A stretch of 59,596 nt of DNA from Planctomycetota bacterium (GCA_020851075.1 JADZDL010000267.1:1-59596); one strand, 5' to 3'; shown: positions 26,118-35,054, counted from the first letter of the stretch. Program-made: numbers and translations. The notes: generated from the letters alone by a model not told the origin.

Positions 26118-27134
26118 CAGCCCACTGCGATTGCCGGCGCGGTCCTTCAGGGAGAAGGCCACCGAGAAGAGCAGCGAAGACGGCAGCGCCAACGGCTGCA
26201 CGAGCGTGAAGCCCTGCGCATCCGCCTGCTGCAACACGAGCGTGCCCAGCAGCGCGCCCGCGTCGACGGGAATGCCAAACAAGGCCGCGCGCAGCGAAGC
26301 CGGATCGAGATCCTGCCAGCCATCCGGATCTTCGATGCGCAACGCCACCGTGCCATCCACCTGCACCGAGAGCGACACCCGCGGCGCGTTCGCGGGCACC
26401 AGCCCCTGCTGGTGGATCACGGTGACCGCATCGACATCGGCACTGCCGGACCCCGGATCGAAGATCGGCGTGCCACGGCTATCCAGCGACAGCCCACTCT
26501 GCACATCGACGAGGCGCACCTGGGTGATCGCCTGCAGGTCGACGAGCCCATTGCCGACGAGCGGATCCGCCGCGAGATCCGCCAGGTCAAACGCGTCCCC
26601 GCCCGCATCGACCACGTCCTGCGCATCGACGTTGGGAGTCAGCGCCAGCACCGGCGTCTGTCCCGCGAGGTTGCTGTAGGTGCCCACCTGCACGGTGCCA
26701 AACGGCCCCGGCTGCACGGGTTCGCCAAAGTAGCGCGAAGGGAAGCGTGCGAAGTGCACACCATCGCTGCTGACCTCGACGAACATCATCTCGGCGAAGG
26801 TGTCCCAACCACCGGCGGTGAGGCGGAACGGATTCTCGCCGACGATGAGGTCGGCACCGGGACCATCGACGATCGGCAGCGCAAAGCCGAGCGTGAGGTC
26901 GCCGCCGAGCCCCAGCGAATGTACGCCCGTGGCGCCATTCGGAGCGCCGAGCGCGTTGCCGGGCGCAAAGATACCACCACCGGCGTTGCCGTTGGTGTTC
27001 GAGCCAATCACCTGCGTAGCGAACAGGCTCTGTGCAGAGGCCTGCGCCGCGGTGACGAAGAAAGAGACGGCCAAGGCGGACAGTCTGGATGCAGACAGCC
27101 TGCTGGCCACGAAGTTCTGGCGAGTGTTTTTCAC
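26094..27134 (-). CDS. Exported protein of unknown function under a cobalamin riboswitch
   Basis: A 346-residue secreted protein. Residues 1-35 are a Sec signal peptide ending A-S-A-Q. The mature start is Gly/Asn-rich (G-S-N-T-N-G-N-A-G-G-G), followed by a beta-rich domain with L-G-L-G-G-D-L-T-L-G-F, D-G-P-G-A-D-L-I-V-G-E-N-P-F and F-V-E-V-S-S-D-G-V-H-F-A-R-F-P, a pattern I associate with bacterial cell-surface proteins. No catalytic motif or TonB box is visible. The GTG start follows a weak CAGG. A cobalamin riboswitch lies immediately upstream on the same strand, so expression should fall when B12 is plentiful; a role in B12 capture or in replacing a B12-dependent function is inference. Confidence 0.75.
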   Translation of the reverse strand: MKNTRQNFVASRLSASRLSALAVSFFVTAAQASAQSLFATQVIGSNTNGNAGGGIFAPGNALGAPNGATGVHSLGLGGDLTLGFALPIVDGPGADLIVGENPFRLTAGGWDTFAEMMFVEVSSDGVHFARFPSRYFGEPVQPGPFGTVQVGTYSNLAGQTPVLALTPNVDAQDVVDAGGDAFDLADLAADPLVGNGLVDLQAITQVRLVDVQSGLSLDSRGTPIFDPGSGSADVDAVTVIHQQGLVPANAPRVSLSVQVDGTVALRIEDPDGWQDLDPASLRAALFGIPVDAGALLGTLVLQQADAQGFTLVQPLALPSSLLFSVAFSLKDRAGNRSGLSKSRPTS

Positions 27135-27174
27135 GGAACCTGGCGTCGTTCGCGCCGGTGTGAGAACAGTTGAG

Positions 27175-27193
27175 CAGCACCCTCTCGGTGCTG
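27175..27193 (-). promoter_or_regulatory. Hairpin after the riboswitch, candidate expression platform
   Basis: Read leftward, CAGCACC (27193-27187) pairs with GGTGCTG (27181-27175) around a five-base GAGAG loop, directly 3' of the B12 aptamer. Cobalamin riboswitches often carry such a stem (P13), whose loop can pair with loop L5. No T-run follows, which points to translation control; a second weak GGCG/CGCC stem lies next to the AGG before the GTG start. Confidence 0.5.
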
Positions 27194-27370
27194 GTTCCGC
27201 GCAGGTCTTCTGACTTCCGAATCGTCCTACTTGCGATCCCTTCCCAGCGGCGCCAACAAGGCGCCACCAGTGGTCATCGATCGCGTTCGTCCTCGGTCAC
27301 AGCTGCGGGACAGCGCCGGCTTCGCACCGGACTTCCCCACGGGGAACGTTGCCTCTGTATCCGCATCGAA
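27190..27370 (-). promoter_or_regulatory. Cobalamin (B12) riboswitch
   Basis: Read leftward, this element shows the conserved cobalamin aptamer core in order: GGGGAAGTCCGGTG, then GAAGCCGGCGCTGTCCCGCA (about 27336-27304), CTGTGACCGAGGACG, CCACTG and CTGGGAAGG, then the B12 box AGTCAGAAGACCTGC (27215-27201). Such aptamers bind adenosyl- or methylcobalamin and usually repress the downstream gene. The downstream gene on this strand is the exported protein starting at 27134. The 5' edge is approximate because the P1/P2 pairing was not folded. The mutarotase gene starts on the other strand just beyond it. Confidence 0.93.
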
Positions 27371-27407
27371 GCAGGAAAGCAACGCGGCGATTCGCTCCAA
27401 TGCGTGC

Positions 27408-28280
27408 ATGCATCACGAACTACCCGCTGGCATCGTGCAGATGCAGGACCCCGGTGGTCGCCCCGCATTTCGCTTGGATGCCGACGACAACAGCGTGCTC
27501 ATCTCCACCGTGGGTGCCCAGGTGCTGTCCTGGCATCATCGCGGCCGGGATGTCTTGTGGAGTGCCTCGCAGGCGGAGTATCTCCCCCGCAAAGCCGTGC
27601 GCGGCGGCGTGCCGATCGTGTTTCCGTGGTTTGGCGACCACCCGACGCAGCCGAAGTTCCCAGCGCACGGTTTTGCGCGCACACTCGACTGGCAGGTTGC
27701 TGAAGCGAACGCCGGACCATCGATCACGTTCGTGTGCAGCGACGATGCAAACACGCGCGCACTCTGGCCATTCGCGTTCCGGCTGCGTTTTGCCGTGACG
27801 CTTGGCACCACGTTGCAGATGGCACTGACGATCGAGAACCCTGGCCACGAAACCTTCTCGTGCGAAGAAGCGCTGCACACGTACTTCGCCACCGGCAACA
27901 TCCACACGACCTCCGTACACGGCCTCGAGAACGTCGTCTGCAAAGAGCACGCAGCGGCGCCCGAAGGGGCCTGGGATCACGGCGCGCCGATCCACTTCCG
28001 CGCCGAAACCGATCGCGTCTTCCAAGGGGTACCGGATCGCATCGAACTGCACGCGCCAGCCCTTTCGCGCCGCGTCACGCTGGTCACCGAAGCCGTTCGC
28101 TCCGCCATCGTCTGGAACCCGTGGCCCGCAAAAACTGCGCGCCTGGCCCAGATGGCCGCCGATGACTGGGAACGCTTCGTCTGCATCGAATCCGCCAACG
28201 TGAAGGAGAACCCGCTGCGGATCGCGCCGGGCCAGAGCCACACGATGAAGCTCACGCTCGCCGTCGACGACCTTCGTTAG
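27408..28280 (+). CDS. D-hexose-6-phosphate mutarotase / aldose 1-epimerase family
   Basis: A 290-residue enzyme of the galactose-mutarotase superfamily, YeaD-like branch, which interconverts alpha and beta anomers of hexose 6-phosphates. Seen: G-A-Q-V-L-S-W, R-G-G-V-P-I-V-F-P-W-F-G (65-76), H-G-F-A-R (87-91), catalytic H157 in E-E-A-L-H-T-Y-F, and a late E in C-I-E-S-A-N-V. The ATG at 27408 places the first strand correctly; longer forms would run through the antisense riboswitch. It converges on the alcohol dehydrogenase gene with 9 bases between stops. Confidence 0.88.
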   Translation: MHHELPAGIVQMQDPGGRPAFRLDADDNSVLISTVGAQVLSWHHRGRDVLWSASQAEYLPRKAVRGGVPIVFPWFGDHPTQPKFPAHGFARTLDWQVAEANAGPSITFVCSDDANTRALWPFAFRLRFAVTLGTTLQMALTIENPGHETFSCEEALHTYFATGNIHTTSVHGLENVVCKEHAAAPEGAWDHGAPIHFRAETDRVFQGVPDRIELHAPALSRRVTLVTEAVRSAIVWNPWPAKTARLAQMAADDWERFVCIESANVKENPLRIAPGQSHTMKLTLAVDDLR

Positions 28281-28289
28281 CGCGGCGGC

Positions 28290-29381
28290 CTACGGGATCA
28301 CGAGCGCTTTCACGACCTCACCGCTCGCCACCGCCGCGAGCGCTTCGCCCGCCTGCGCGAGCGCGAACTCGCGCACGGGCAACGATCGCCATGGTGCCCC
28401 CAACGTCGCGTGCCCGGCGACCTGCACCGCACGATGGAAATGGGAGTAGTCGCTGCCCCAACAGCCGCGCACGTCGAGGTGCTTACGATTGAGGTCCAGA
28501 TGGGGATTCCAGGCCACTTCGCCGTGGTCCGTGTATTGCCCGACCACGACCACCCGGCCCGCATCGCGCGCCCCGCGCATCGCCTGCACCACGGCCTCCG
28601 GCGCGCCCGTGGCCTCGATCACGACATCGGCCCCGCGGCCCCCCGTGCGCTGCCGAATCCACGCCTGCCGCTCCCCGGCGGGCAACGTGGCCAGATCGAG
28701 TGCTTCGTCCGCCCCCATCAACAAGGCCGCCGGAACCCGATTCGCAGGCCCGCCGATCGCGAGCACCACGGCCGCCCCGGCCGCGCGCGCAAGCGCGATG
28801 CACGACAACCCGACCGGGCCGATGCCGAGCACCACCACCGCATCGCCGATCTGCACCTGGGCCCGTTCGAGCGCGTGCAGTGCCGTTGGCAACGAACAGC
28901 CACCAAGCAGGAAGTCGCGTGGCCGCGTCGCACCAAGTCGCAGCACACGCGTTCCCGCGAGCAGGTGCACATAGTCGGCCCAACCGCCGCAGAGGCCATC
29001 GGCGGCCCCGTAGGTGATGCCATAGACCTTGCGCGCCGGGCACCGCGTGCTCGCTTTGGCGACGAGGCAGTACCAGCAACTGTGGCACGTGCGATGCACA
29101 TCGAGGAACGTCACCGCGTCACCCTCACGCAACTGCACACCTTCGACGTCGCGCAATTCGCCGCGCACGGCTTCGAGCGTGCCCGCCGTCACATGGCCAG
29201 GAATCAACGGATAGGGCACACCCGCGAGACGGCCGTGGTGCAGGTGCACGTCGGTGCCACACACTTCGCTGCAATCGACGCGCAGCAGCGCTTCGCCAGC
29301 AGCAAGCTCTGGCAACGCATACTCACGCAGTTCCACGGGACGGTTGGGAGCCGGGAAGATCGCCGCGCGCGAAGTACGCAT
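28290..29381 (-). CDS. Zinc-dependent alcohol dehydrogenase (MDR family)
   Basis: An NAD(P)-dependent medium-chain dehydrogenase, 363 residues. The catalytic-zinc Cys is in S-E-V-C-G-T-D-V-H; the next ligand region reads P-G-H-V where G-H-E is usual. The structural-zinc cysteines appear as C-H-S-C-W-Y-C with a fourth Cys eight residues later. The Rossmann motif is V-L-G-I-G-P-V-G-L-S. The C-terminal half includes a G-C-W-G-S-D-Y-S-H-F stretch. Substrate is open; sorbitol- or threonine-type and acyl-reductase-type relatives are possible. The ATG at 29381 is chosen; a GTG seven codons upstream is open. Confidence 0.88.
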   Translation of the reverse strand: MRTSRAAIFPAPNRPVELREYALPELAAGEALLRVDCSEVCGTDVHLHHGRLAGVPYPLIPGHVTAGTLEAVRGELRDVEGVQLREGDAVTFLDVHRTCHSCWYCLVAKASTRCPARKVYGITYGAADGLCGGWADYVHLLAGTRVLRLGATRPRDFLLGGCSLPTALHALERAQVQIGDAVVVLGIGPVGLSCIALARAAGAAVVLAIGGPANRVPAALLMGADEALDLATLPAGERQAWIRQRTGGRGADVVIEATGAPEAVVQAMRGARDAGRVVVVGQYTDHGEVAWNPHLDLNRKHLDVRGCWGSDYSHFHRAVQVAGHATLGAPWRSLPVREFALAQAGEALAAVASGEVVKALVIP

Positions 29382-29426
29382 GCCAGGATCGAACGACACC
29401 ACCGCCTGCGATGCAACGGACAGCGC

Positions 29427-30239
29427 TCAGGGCTTCGCTGCCAGCCGGCGCCGCGCGAGCTCGCGCAGTAGATCCGCCGACCACCGCGTCGACGCATCGG
29501 CCTCCGCCGTGATCACCGCCTGCCACTGCACCCGGGCCGCTTCGAGTTCGCCATGCGCCGCGAGTGCATCGCCAAGAAACAGGTGATTGACGGGCAAACT
29601 CGCCAGTTCGACGGCGCGCTGCAGCGCCGCCAGCGCCGCTGCCATGTCCCCGTAGGGCCACGGCGCTTTGCTGCGAAACCGCCCCTGCAGGCGCAACACC
29701 GCGCCGTGGTCGAAATCGCGGTCGAGCGCGAGCGCCGCATCGATCGCCGCCACGAGTTTGGTGCCGTAGCCGGCCATCAGCGAGCGCGCCGGCCCGTTCG
29801 CCCACGCGATCAACGACAAGTGCAGCGCCTGATGCAACCGCACCGCCGGGTCCTTCGGCGCCAACCCTGCCGCCCGATCCGCAAACTCCAGGCCCGTCGT
29901 GCACAAGGACAGGATCGCCTCGCGCCCCGCGGCATCGATATGGTCTTCGGCAGCCAGAACTTCGCCGCGCGCAGCTGCCGGGTTCGCATCGAGGAACGCC
30001 AGCGCCCCACGCTGCAAGCGCAGGTCCGCAGCCTGGAACAACCACGCCGACGCCTCGACCTGCAGCGCGGGATCCGTCGGCGCCGCGCGCGCCGCTTCGA
30101 TCGCACGCCGCGTTCCGCCGTCGAGTGCTGCGGCTTCGGTCACCGTGTCCAAGGTCTGCTCGGCGGGCCGCGCCGACATGGCGCAACCCCCGAGAACACC
30201 GAGCACCAGTACCGCAAGACGACGAGGCAACGAACGCAC
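29427..30239 (-). CDS. TPR-type lipoprotein, TatT-like
   Basis: A 270-residue lipoprotein. The lipobox V-L-G-G-C puts the acyl Cys at residue 19. The rest is helical, with TPR-like repeats and a Y-G-T-K-L-V-A-A-I-D-A-A-L-A-L-D segment followed by R-L-Q-G-R-F and a late L-F-L-G-D-A-L-A-A-H-G. This resembles the TatT (T component) partners of TRAP transporters, periplasmic trimers that may bind lipophilic ligands. No TRAP permease or DctP is nearby, so the assignment rests on sequence pattern only. The GTG start is just upstream of a basic M-R-S-L-P-R-R signal. Confidence 0.68.
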   Translation of the reverse strand: MRSLPRRLAVLVLGVLGGCAMSARPAEQTLDTVTEAAALDGGTRRAIEAARAAPTDPALQVEASAWLFQAADLRLQRGALAFLDANPAAARGEVLAAEDHIDAAGREAILSLCTTGLEFADRAAGLAPKDPAVRLHQALHLSLIAWANGPARSLMAGYGTKLVAAIDAALALDRDFDHGAVLRLQGRFRSKAPWPYGDMAAALAALQRAVELASLPVNHLFLGDALAAHGELEAARVQWQAVITAEADASTRWSADLLRELARRRLAAKP

Positions 30240-30246
30240 CGTGCGC

Positions 30247-30747
30247 CTACTCGAGTTCGAGCAGCAGCGCGCCAGCGGCCACCGCCTCGCCCTTCTTGCA
30301 CAACACGCGGGTGACCTTGCCGGCCGTCTCCGCGGTGAGCGGGTTCTGCATCTTCATGGCCTCGAGCACGACGAGCGTCTGCCCCTCGGCGACTTCGCTG
30401 CCCTGCTCCACCTTCACATCGACCACGATGCCGGGCATCGAGGCGCGAAGTTCGCGCTTGCCGCCCTGTTTGTGGCCAGCCACCGCATGCGCGGCACGTT
30501 CGCGCTCGTCCTCGACATGAACGACGAAGCGCTCGCCGAGCATCTGCAGCAAAACCTGTTCGCGCTGCACATCGGCGACAACGTCGTAGCTGCGACCATC
30601 GACGAGCAAGGAGAACGTCGCTCCATCGCCAACCAGCGCGAGATCGAGGGCGTATACGGTCTCCCCACAGCGGGCGCGCAGCCCATCGCCGTGGCGCTCA
30701 ATCGTGAACTCGCGCTCTTCGCCGCCGAGTTTGGTGATGTACTTCAT
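30247..30747 (-). CDS. Biotin carboxyl carrier protein domain
   Basis: A 166-residue protein whose C-terminal 75 residues form a biotinyl domain with the E-A-M-K-M-Q motif; biotin would sit on K132. It carries the carboxyl group from biotin carboxylase to the carboxyltransferase. The N-terminal half is a beta-rich segment as in propionyl-CoA carboxylase alpha chains, here separated from the carboxylase. The ATG overlaps the biotin-carboxylase stop by four bases (ATGA) and has GGAGG 8 bases upstream. With the carboxylase gene it corresponds to a PccA chain split in two. Confidence 0.92.
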   Translation of the reverse strand: MKYITKLGGEEREFTIERHGDGLRARCGETVYALDLALVGDGATFSLLVDGRSYDVVADVQREQVLLQMLGERFVVHVEDERERAAHAVAGHKQGGKRELRASMPGIVVDVKVEQGSEVAEGQTLVVLEAMKMQNPLTAETAGKVTRVLCKKGEAVAAGALLLELE

Positions 30748-32243
30748 GGTGCTGACCTCCGCAGACGCTCGATCCGACCCAACGTGGCCCAACGCGGCGC
30801 CGCGTCCCGCCCAGTCGCTGTCGACTCCGCCGCACGCGCGCCCGCCCGTTCCGCAAACAAGAACCGCGTCGCGGCCGCTGCCAGCATCGCGAGTTCGCGG
30901 CGCGCAGCCGGCGGTTTGCGATCGAGGCGTTCGAGAATGCCGGTGTCGTAGTCACCGCTGCGGAACTCGTCGCTCTGCAGGGTGCGCAGCGCCACCGGCA
31001 ACGACGTCGAAACCCCGACGATGCGCAGCTCGCGCAAAGCCCGTTCGCAGCGCGCGATCGCCTGTTCGCGGTTCTCCCCGTGCACGACGAGCTTGGCGAG
31101 CATGCTGTCGTAATACGGCGTCACCTCAAGACCGCGATACAACGCGCTGTCGAGGCGAACCCCGGGGCCACCGGGCAGGTTGAGCCGCGTAATGCGTCCC
31201 AACGACGGGAAGTAGGTATCCGGGTCCTCGGCGTTCACGCGCACTTCGATCGAATGACCACGCGGCTCGGCGACCGGCGAAACGCGTTCGCCAGCACCGA
31301 TGCGGATCTGTTCGCGCACGAGATCGACCCCGAACCGCATCTCGGTCACCGGGTGCTCCACCTGCAAGCGCGTGTTCATCTCGAGGAAGTAGAACTTGCC
31401 CTCCGAGAGCAGGAACTCGACCGTGCCGGCCCCCACGTAGTTCACCGCACGCGCGAGGTCGCAAGCCGCCTTGCCCATCTGCGCCCGCACTTCGGGCGTC
31501 AGCGCCGCACACGGCGATTCTTCGACGAGCTTCTGGTGGCGGCGCTGCACCGAGCACTCGCGCTCGCCGTAGAAGACCACGCCGCCGTGTTTGTCGGCCA
31601 TGATCTGGATCTCGACGTGGCGCGGGCGCGTGACGAACTTCTCGAGGTAGACCCGATCGTCGCCAAACGCGCCTTTCGCCTCGGCGCGCGCCATGTGGAA
31701 GGCCTCGAGCAGTTCCTTCTCTTCGCGCACGATGCGAATGCCTTTGCCACCGCCACCCGCCGCGGCCTTCAACATGACCGGGTAACCGACCTGCTTCGCG
31801 GCCTGGACGAGGTGCGCTTCGTCGACGTCTTCCTGTAGCCCCGGCACGAGCGGAACGCCCGCCTGCATCGCAATCTTGCGGGCCTCGACCTTGTCACCCA
31901 TGAGCAGGATCGCCTTGGGGTTGGGGCCCAGAAACTCGATGCCGGCGTCGATGCACGCCTGGGCCGCATCTTCGTTCTCGCTCAAGAACCCGTACCCCGG
32001 ATGCAGCGCATCGCAGCCCGTGGCCCGCGCCGCCGCGACCACCTTCTCGATGTCGAGGTAACTCTCGCTCGGTTTGTTGCCGCCGAGATGCACGGCGCGC
32101 GAAGCCCGGCGCACATGCAGTGCGGTGCGGTCGGCGTCGGAGTAGACGGCGACGGTTTCGATGCCCATCTCCTGGGCAGTGCGGATCACCCGCAGGGCGA
32201 TTTCGCCACGGTTGGCCACGAGGATACGTCGAATGGGCGGCAT
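30744..32243 (-). CDS. Biotin carboxylase subunit of acyl-CoA carboxylase
   Basis: An ATP-grasp biotin carboxylase, 499 residues, which charges biotin with bicarbonate at the cost of ATP. Seen: I-L-V-A-N-R-G-E-I-A-L-R at the start, H-P-G-Y-G-F-L-S-E-N, the glycine loop A-A-G-G-G-G-K-G-I-R, E-C-S-V-Q-R-R-H-Q-K, and the catalytic E-M-N-T-R-L-Q-V-E-H-P-V-T-E. The last 50 residues extend past the usual AccC end and are Ala/Arg-rich. The ATG at 32243 gives M-P-P-I-R-R-I-L-V. It is divergent from nhaA and coupled to the biotin carrier. The separate pccB-like gene at 36834 is its likely partner. Confidence 0.95.
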   Translation of the reverse strand: MPPIRRILVANRGEIALRVIRTAQEMGIETVAVYSDADRTALHVRRASRAVHLGGNKPSESYLDIEKVVAAARATGCDALHPGYGFLSENEDAAQACIDAGIEFLGPNPKAILLMGDKVEARKIAMQAGVPLVPGLQEDVDEAHLVQAAKQVGYPVMLKAAAGGGGKGIRIVREEKELLEAFHMARAEAKGAFGDDRVYLEKFVTRPRHVEIQIMADKHGGVVFYGERECSVQRRHQKLVEESPCAALTPEVRAQMGKAACDLARAVNYVGAGTVEFLLSEGKFYFLEMNTRLQVEHPVTEMRFGVDLVREQIRIGAGERVSPVAEPRGHSIEVRVNAEDPDTYFPSLGRITRLNLPGGPGVRLDSALYRGLEVTPYYDSMLAKLVVHGENREQAIARCERALRELRIVGVSTSLPVALRTLQSDEFRSGDYDTGILERLDRKPPAARRELAMLAAAATRFLFAERAGARAAESTATGRDAAPRWATLGRIERLRRSAP

Positions 32244-32344
32244 GTTGCGCGTGGAAGGGTAGCGGGAGAGCACACATCCCTCCACTTCGAGTTGCCTTAC
32301 GGCGCTCCACGGCCCATCGTGGCGGCCCGGATCCCGCCGAATTG

Positions 32345-33667
32345 ATGCACCCGACCAGCCAAGACCTCAACCTTTCTCCCCTCGCGCGCCTCGTGCGCTC
32401 GGAGTCGTTCCCGGGCCTGCTGCTCGTCGCCTGCGCGGCCATCGCCATCGGCCTCGCGAACTCCCCCTGGGCCGAGGCGTGGAGCCACCTCTGGCACACC
32501 CCGTTCTCGATCCGGCTCGGCGAACAGGGCCTCGAAAAGTCCCTCGCCCACTGGATCGGCGACGGCCTCATGGTGGTGTTCTTCTTCTTCGTCGGCCTGG
32601 AGATCAAACACGAAGTGCTCGACGGCCAGCTGCAATCGCTGCGGCAAGCGGCCCTGCCGGTAGCCGCAGCAGTCGGCGGCATGGCGGTGCCCGCTGGCAT
32701 CTACTGGGCCACCACCTGGCTGCATGGCGACGTCGAGGCCGCTCGGGGCTGGGGCATCCCGATGGCCACCGACATCGCGTTTGCGCTGGGCGTGCTCGCT
32801 CTGCTCGGCAAACGGGTGCCGGCCGGCCTCAAGGTGTTCCTCGCCACGCTGGCCATCGCCGACGACCTCGGCGCCGTGATCGTGATCGCGATGTTCTACA
32901 CCGAGCAGATCGCCTGGACGTATCTGGGCCTCGGCCTGCTGGTGCTCGCCATCTCGTTTGCCTGCAACCGCCTCGGCGTGCGCAAGACCTGGCCCTACAC
33001 GGTCTGCGGCCTCGCGATCTGGATGACCTTCCTGCAGTCGGGCGTTCACGCGACGATTGCCGGCGTGGCCCTCGCCATGACGGTGCCCGCGCGCCGCGGC
33101 CTCGACGAACGCGACTTCTCGCGGCGGGGTCGCGCCCTGCTCGACAGGTTTGATGCCGAGGCCGATCCGACCCCGCGTACCAACGCCGCCCAGCTCGTCA
33201 CCATGCACGAGCTCGAACGCCACACCAAGAACGTGCAAGCGCCCCTGCAGCGCATGGTGCATGGCCTGCACCCGTTCGTGGCCCACTTCGTCGTGCCGGT
33301 CTTCGCGCTCGCCAACGCCGGCGTCGAAGTGAGCCGCGGCCTCGGCACCGCCGCCGACCACGCCGCCGGCCAGGGTGTGTTCCTGGGCCTGCTGCTCGGC
33401 AAGCCACTCGGCGTGATGCTCGCCACCTGGCTCGCTTGCCGCTGGCTCGGCTGCAACCTGCCACCGCAGACGACCTGGCGCCACGTCTTTGGCGCAGCCT
33501 GGCTCGCCGGCATCGGCTTTACGATGTCGCTGTTCCTCGACGGCCTGGCTTTTCCGACCCAGATGGCGGCTTTCGACGCCTCCAAGGTGGCGATCCTGGT
33601 GGCCTCGTTCCTGGCCGGCACGATTGGTTATCTGGTGCTGCGCACGAGCAAACCGCTCGAGGATTGA
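32345..33667 (+). CDS. nhaA: Na+/H+ antiporter NhaA
   Basis: An inner-membrane sodium-proton antiporter, 440 residues with about 12 hydrophobic helices. The start shows S-E-S-F-P-G-L-L-L-V, then V-F-F-F-F-V-G-L-E-I-K, T-D-I-A-F-A-L-G-V-L, and the ion-binding pair in A-I-A-D-D-L-G-A (the D163/D164 equivalents). A hydrophilic insert lies near residues 255-300. It sets internal pH and expels sodium, which would fit a marine or saline habitat. The ATG at 32345 is chosen over an upstream frame lacking membrane sequence. It is divergent from the biotin carboxylase gene with 101 bases between starts. Confidence 0.95.
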   Translation: MHPTSQDLNLSPLARLVRSESFPGLLLVACAAIAIGLANSPWAEAWSHLWHTPFSIRLGEQGLEKSLAHWIGDGLMVVFFFFVGLEIKHEVLDGQLQSLRQAALPVAAAVGGMAVPAGIYWATTWLHGDVEAARGWGIPMATDIAFALGVLALLGKRVPAGLKVFLATLAIADDLGAVIVIAMFYTEQIAWTYLGLGLLVLAISFACNRLGVRKTWPYTVCGLAIWMTFLQSGVHATIAGVALAMTVPARRGLDERDFSRRGRALLDRFDAEADPTPRTNAAQLVTMHELERHTKNVQAPLQRMVHGLHPFVAHFVVPVFALANAGVEVSRGLGTAADHAAGQGVFLGLLLGKPLGVMLATWLACRWLGCNLPPQTTWRHVFGAAWLAGIGFTMSLFLDGLAFPTQMAAFDASKVAILVASFLAGTIGYLVLRTSKPLED

Positions 33668-33735
33668 GCCAGTTTGCACGCGAGGGCCGGCGCAGCATTG
33701 GGCTTCCGCGGCCGCTCCGGTAGAAAGGCCGTTCC

Positions 33736-34809
33736 ATGGCACCCCTTCGTGTACTCGTCGTCGGCTGCGGCAACATGGGCGCCTCCCACGCCCGCGCCTA
33801 CCACCGCCTCACTGCAGACTTCCAGATCGCTGGCCTCGTGAGTCGGGGCCCCGAATCGCGCGAACGCCTCGCCAAGGAACTCGGCGGCCTGCCGACCTTC
33901 GCCGACTTCGAAACGGCGTATGCGGCGACCAAGCCCGACGTGGTGTCGATCAACACGTATCCCGACACGCACGCCGCCATCGCCCGCACCGCACTGCGCG
34001 GCGGTTCGCACCTGTTCGTCGAAAAGCCGCTCGCCGAGACCGTCGCCGAAGCCCAGGAGATCGCCGACCTCGCGAAGCAGTGCCAGCGCAAGGTCGTCGT
34101 CGGCTACATCCTGCGCGTGCACCCCGCCTGGCAGAAGTTCATCGAGGTGGCGCAGACGCTCGGCAAACCGCTCGTCATGCGCATGAACCTCAACCAGCAG
34201 AGCCGCGGCAAGGACTGGCAGACGCACAAGGCGCTCATGAACTCGATGTCGCCCATCGTCGACTGCGGTGTGCACTACGTCGACGTGATGTGCCAGATGA
34301 CGCGCAGCAAGCCCGTGCGCGTGAGCGCCGTGCAGGCCCGGCTCTCCGACGAACTGAAGCCCGGCATGTACAACTACGGCCAGCTGCAGGTCACGTTCGC
34401 CGACGGTTCGGTTGGCTGGTACGAAGCCGGCTGGGGCCCGATGATGAGCGAAGTCGCCTACTTCGTGAAGGACGTGATCGGCCCCAAGGGCTGCGTCTCG
34501 ATCGTCGACAAACAGGGCGAACGCGCCACCGGCAGCGCCGATGTGGACTCGCACACGAAGACCAATTCGCTGCGGGTGCACCACCAGGAACGCGACCAGA
34601 ACGACCAGTTCCTGCGGCCCGACGAATGGCTCGACATGACCGACGAACCCGACCACGACGGGCTCTGCCTGCGCGAACAGCAGTACCTGCTCCGGGCCAT
34701 CCGCAACGACGTGGACCTGACGGACCACCTGGCCGACGCGGTAAACAGCCTGCGCGTCGTGCTGGCAGCCGATCAGGCGGCTCGCGAGGGTCGCAGCATC
34801 GAGCTGTAG
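33736..34809 (+). CDS. Gfo/Idh/MocA family oxidoreductase
   Basis: A 357-residue NAD(P)-dependent sugar-type dehydrogenase. The N-terminal Rossmann motif is V-L-V-V-G-C-G-N-M-G-A-S-H, and the family E-K-P is in H-L-F-V-E-K-P-L-A. The C-terminal domain holds the likely catalytic D-C-G-V-H-Y-V-D stretch (canonical D-x-G-x-H-x-x-D). Substrate unknown; inositol, glucose derivatives and N-acetyl sugars are known in the family. It stands alone between nhaA and the secreted peptidase. ATG start 68 bases after nhaA. Confidence 0.92.
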   Translation: MAPLRVLVVGCGNMGASHARAYHRLTADFQIAGLVSRGPESRERLAKELGGLPTFADFETAYAATKPDVVSINTYPDTHAAIARTALRGGSHLFVEKPLAETVAEAQEIADLAKQCQRKVVVGYILRVHPAWQKFIEVAQTLGKPLVMRMNLNQQSRGKDWQTHKALMNSMSPIVDCGVHYVDVMCQMTRSKPVRVSAVQARLSDELKPGMYNYGQLQVTFADGSVGWYEAGWGPMMSEVAYFVKDVIGPKGCVSIVDKQGERATGSADVDSHTKTNSLRVHHQERDQNDQFLRPDEWLDMTDEPDHDGLCLREQQYLLRAIRNDVDLTDHLADAVNSLRVVLAADQAAREGRSIEL

Positions 34810-34935
34810 GCCAGGCCATTGCCGGCCAATGTAATGCCATCTATGAATGGTACTTACGCCACTTCGCCGCAATGAGGAGCCAACCGGACCAAAGCATGGC
34901 GGCATCACCGCATGTCAAGATTCTGTTTCCAAAGC

Positions 34936-34955
34936 AACTTCTTGGAACTTCTTGG
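34936..34955 (+). repeat. Two tandem 10-bp direct repeats
   Basis: AACTTCTTGG occurs twice without a gap. Ten bases is one helical turn, so both copies face the same side of the DNA, as in binding sites for tandem-dimer regulators. It sits over the weak -35 region of the candidate promoter for the secreted peptidase. Confidence 0.6.
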
Positions 34956-34977
34956 GGCTTGATCCGTCCACTATAGG
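34949..34977 (+). promoter_or_regulatory. Candidate promoter for the secreted peptidase
   Basis: TATAGG at 34972-34977 is a good -10; a poor -35 (TTCTTG) lies 17 bases upstream. The gene starts 78 bases downstream. The weak -35 together with the 10-bp tandem repeat suggests activator dependence, which is inference. Confidence 0.3.
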
Positions 34978-35054
34978 GACGCGGTCCAAGGTTGGATCGC
35001 ACCAGTCGCTATTTGCCCTGCCCCCAGGGCACATCTCCCCGGGAAGAACCGCCC

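Noticed and set aside
33698..33726. Promoter TTGGGC-17-TAGAAA before the Gfo/Idh/MocA gene
   Set aside because: Its predicted start would fall on the ribosome-binding site, only a few bases from the ATG, so it is probably coincidental.
34972..34980. T7-like phage promoter suggested by CTATAGGGA
   Set aside because: Only the last bases match; the rest of the phage consensus is absent and no phage genes are present.
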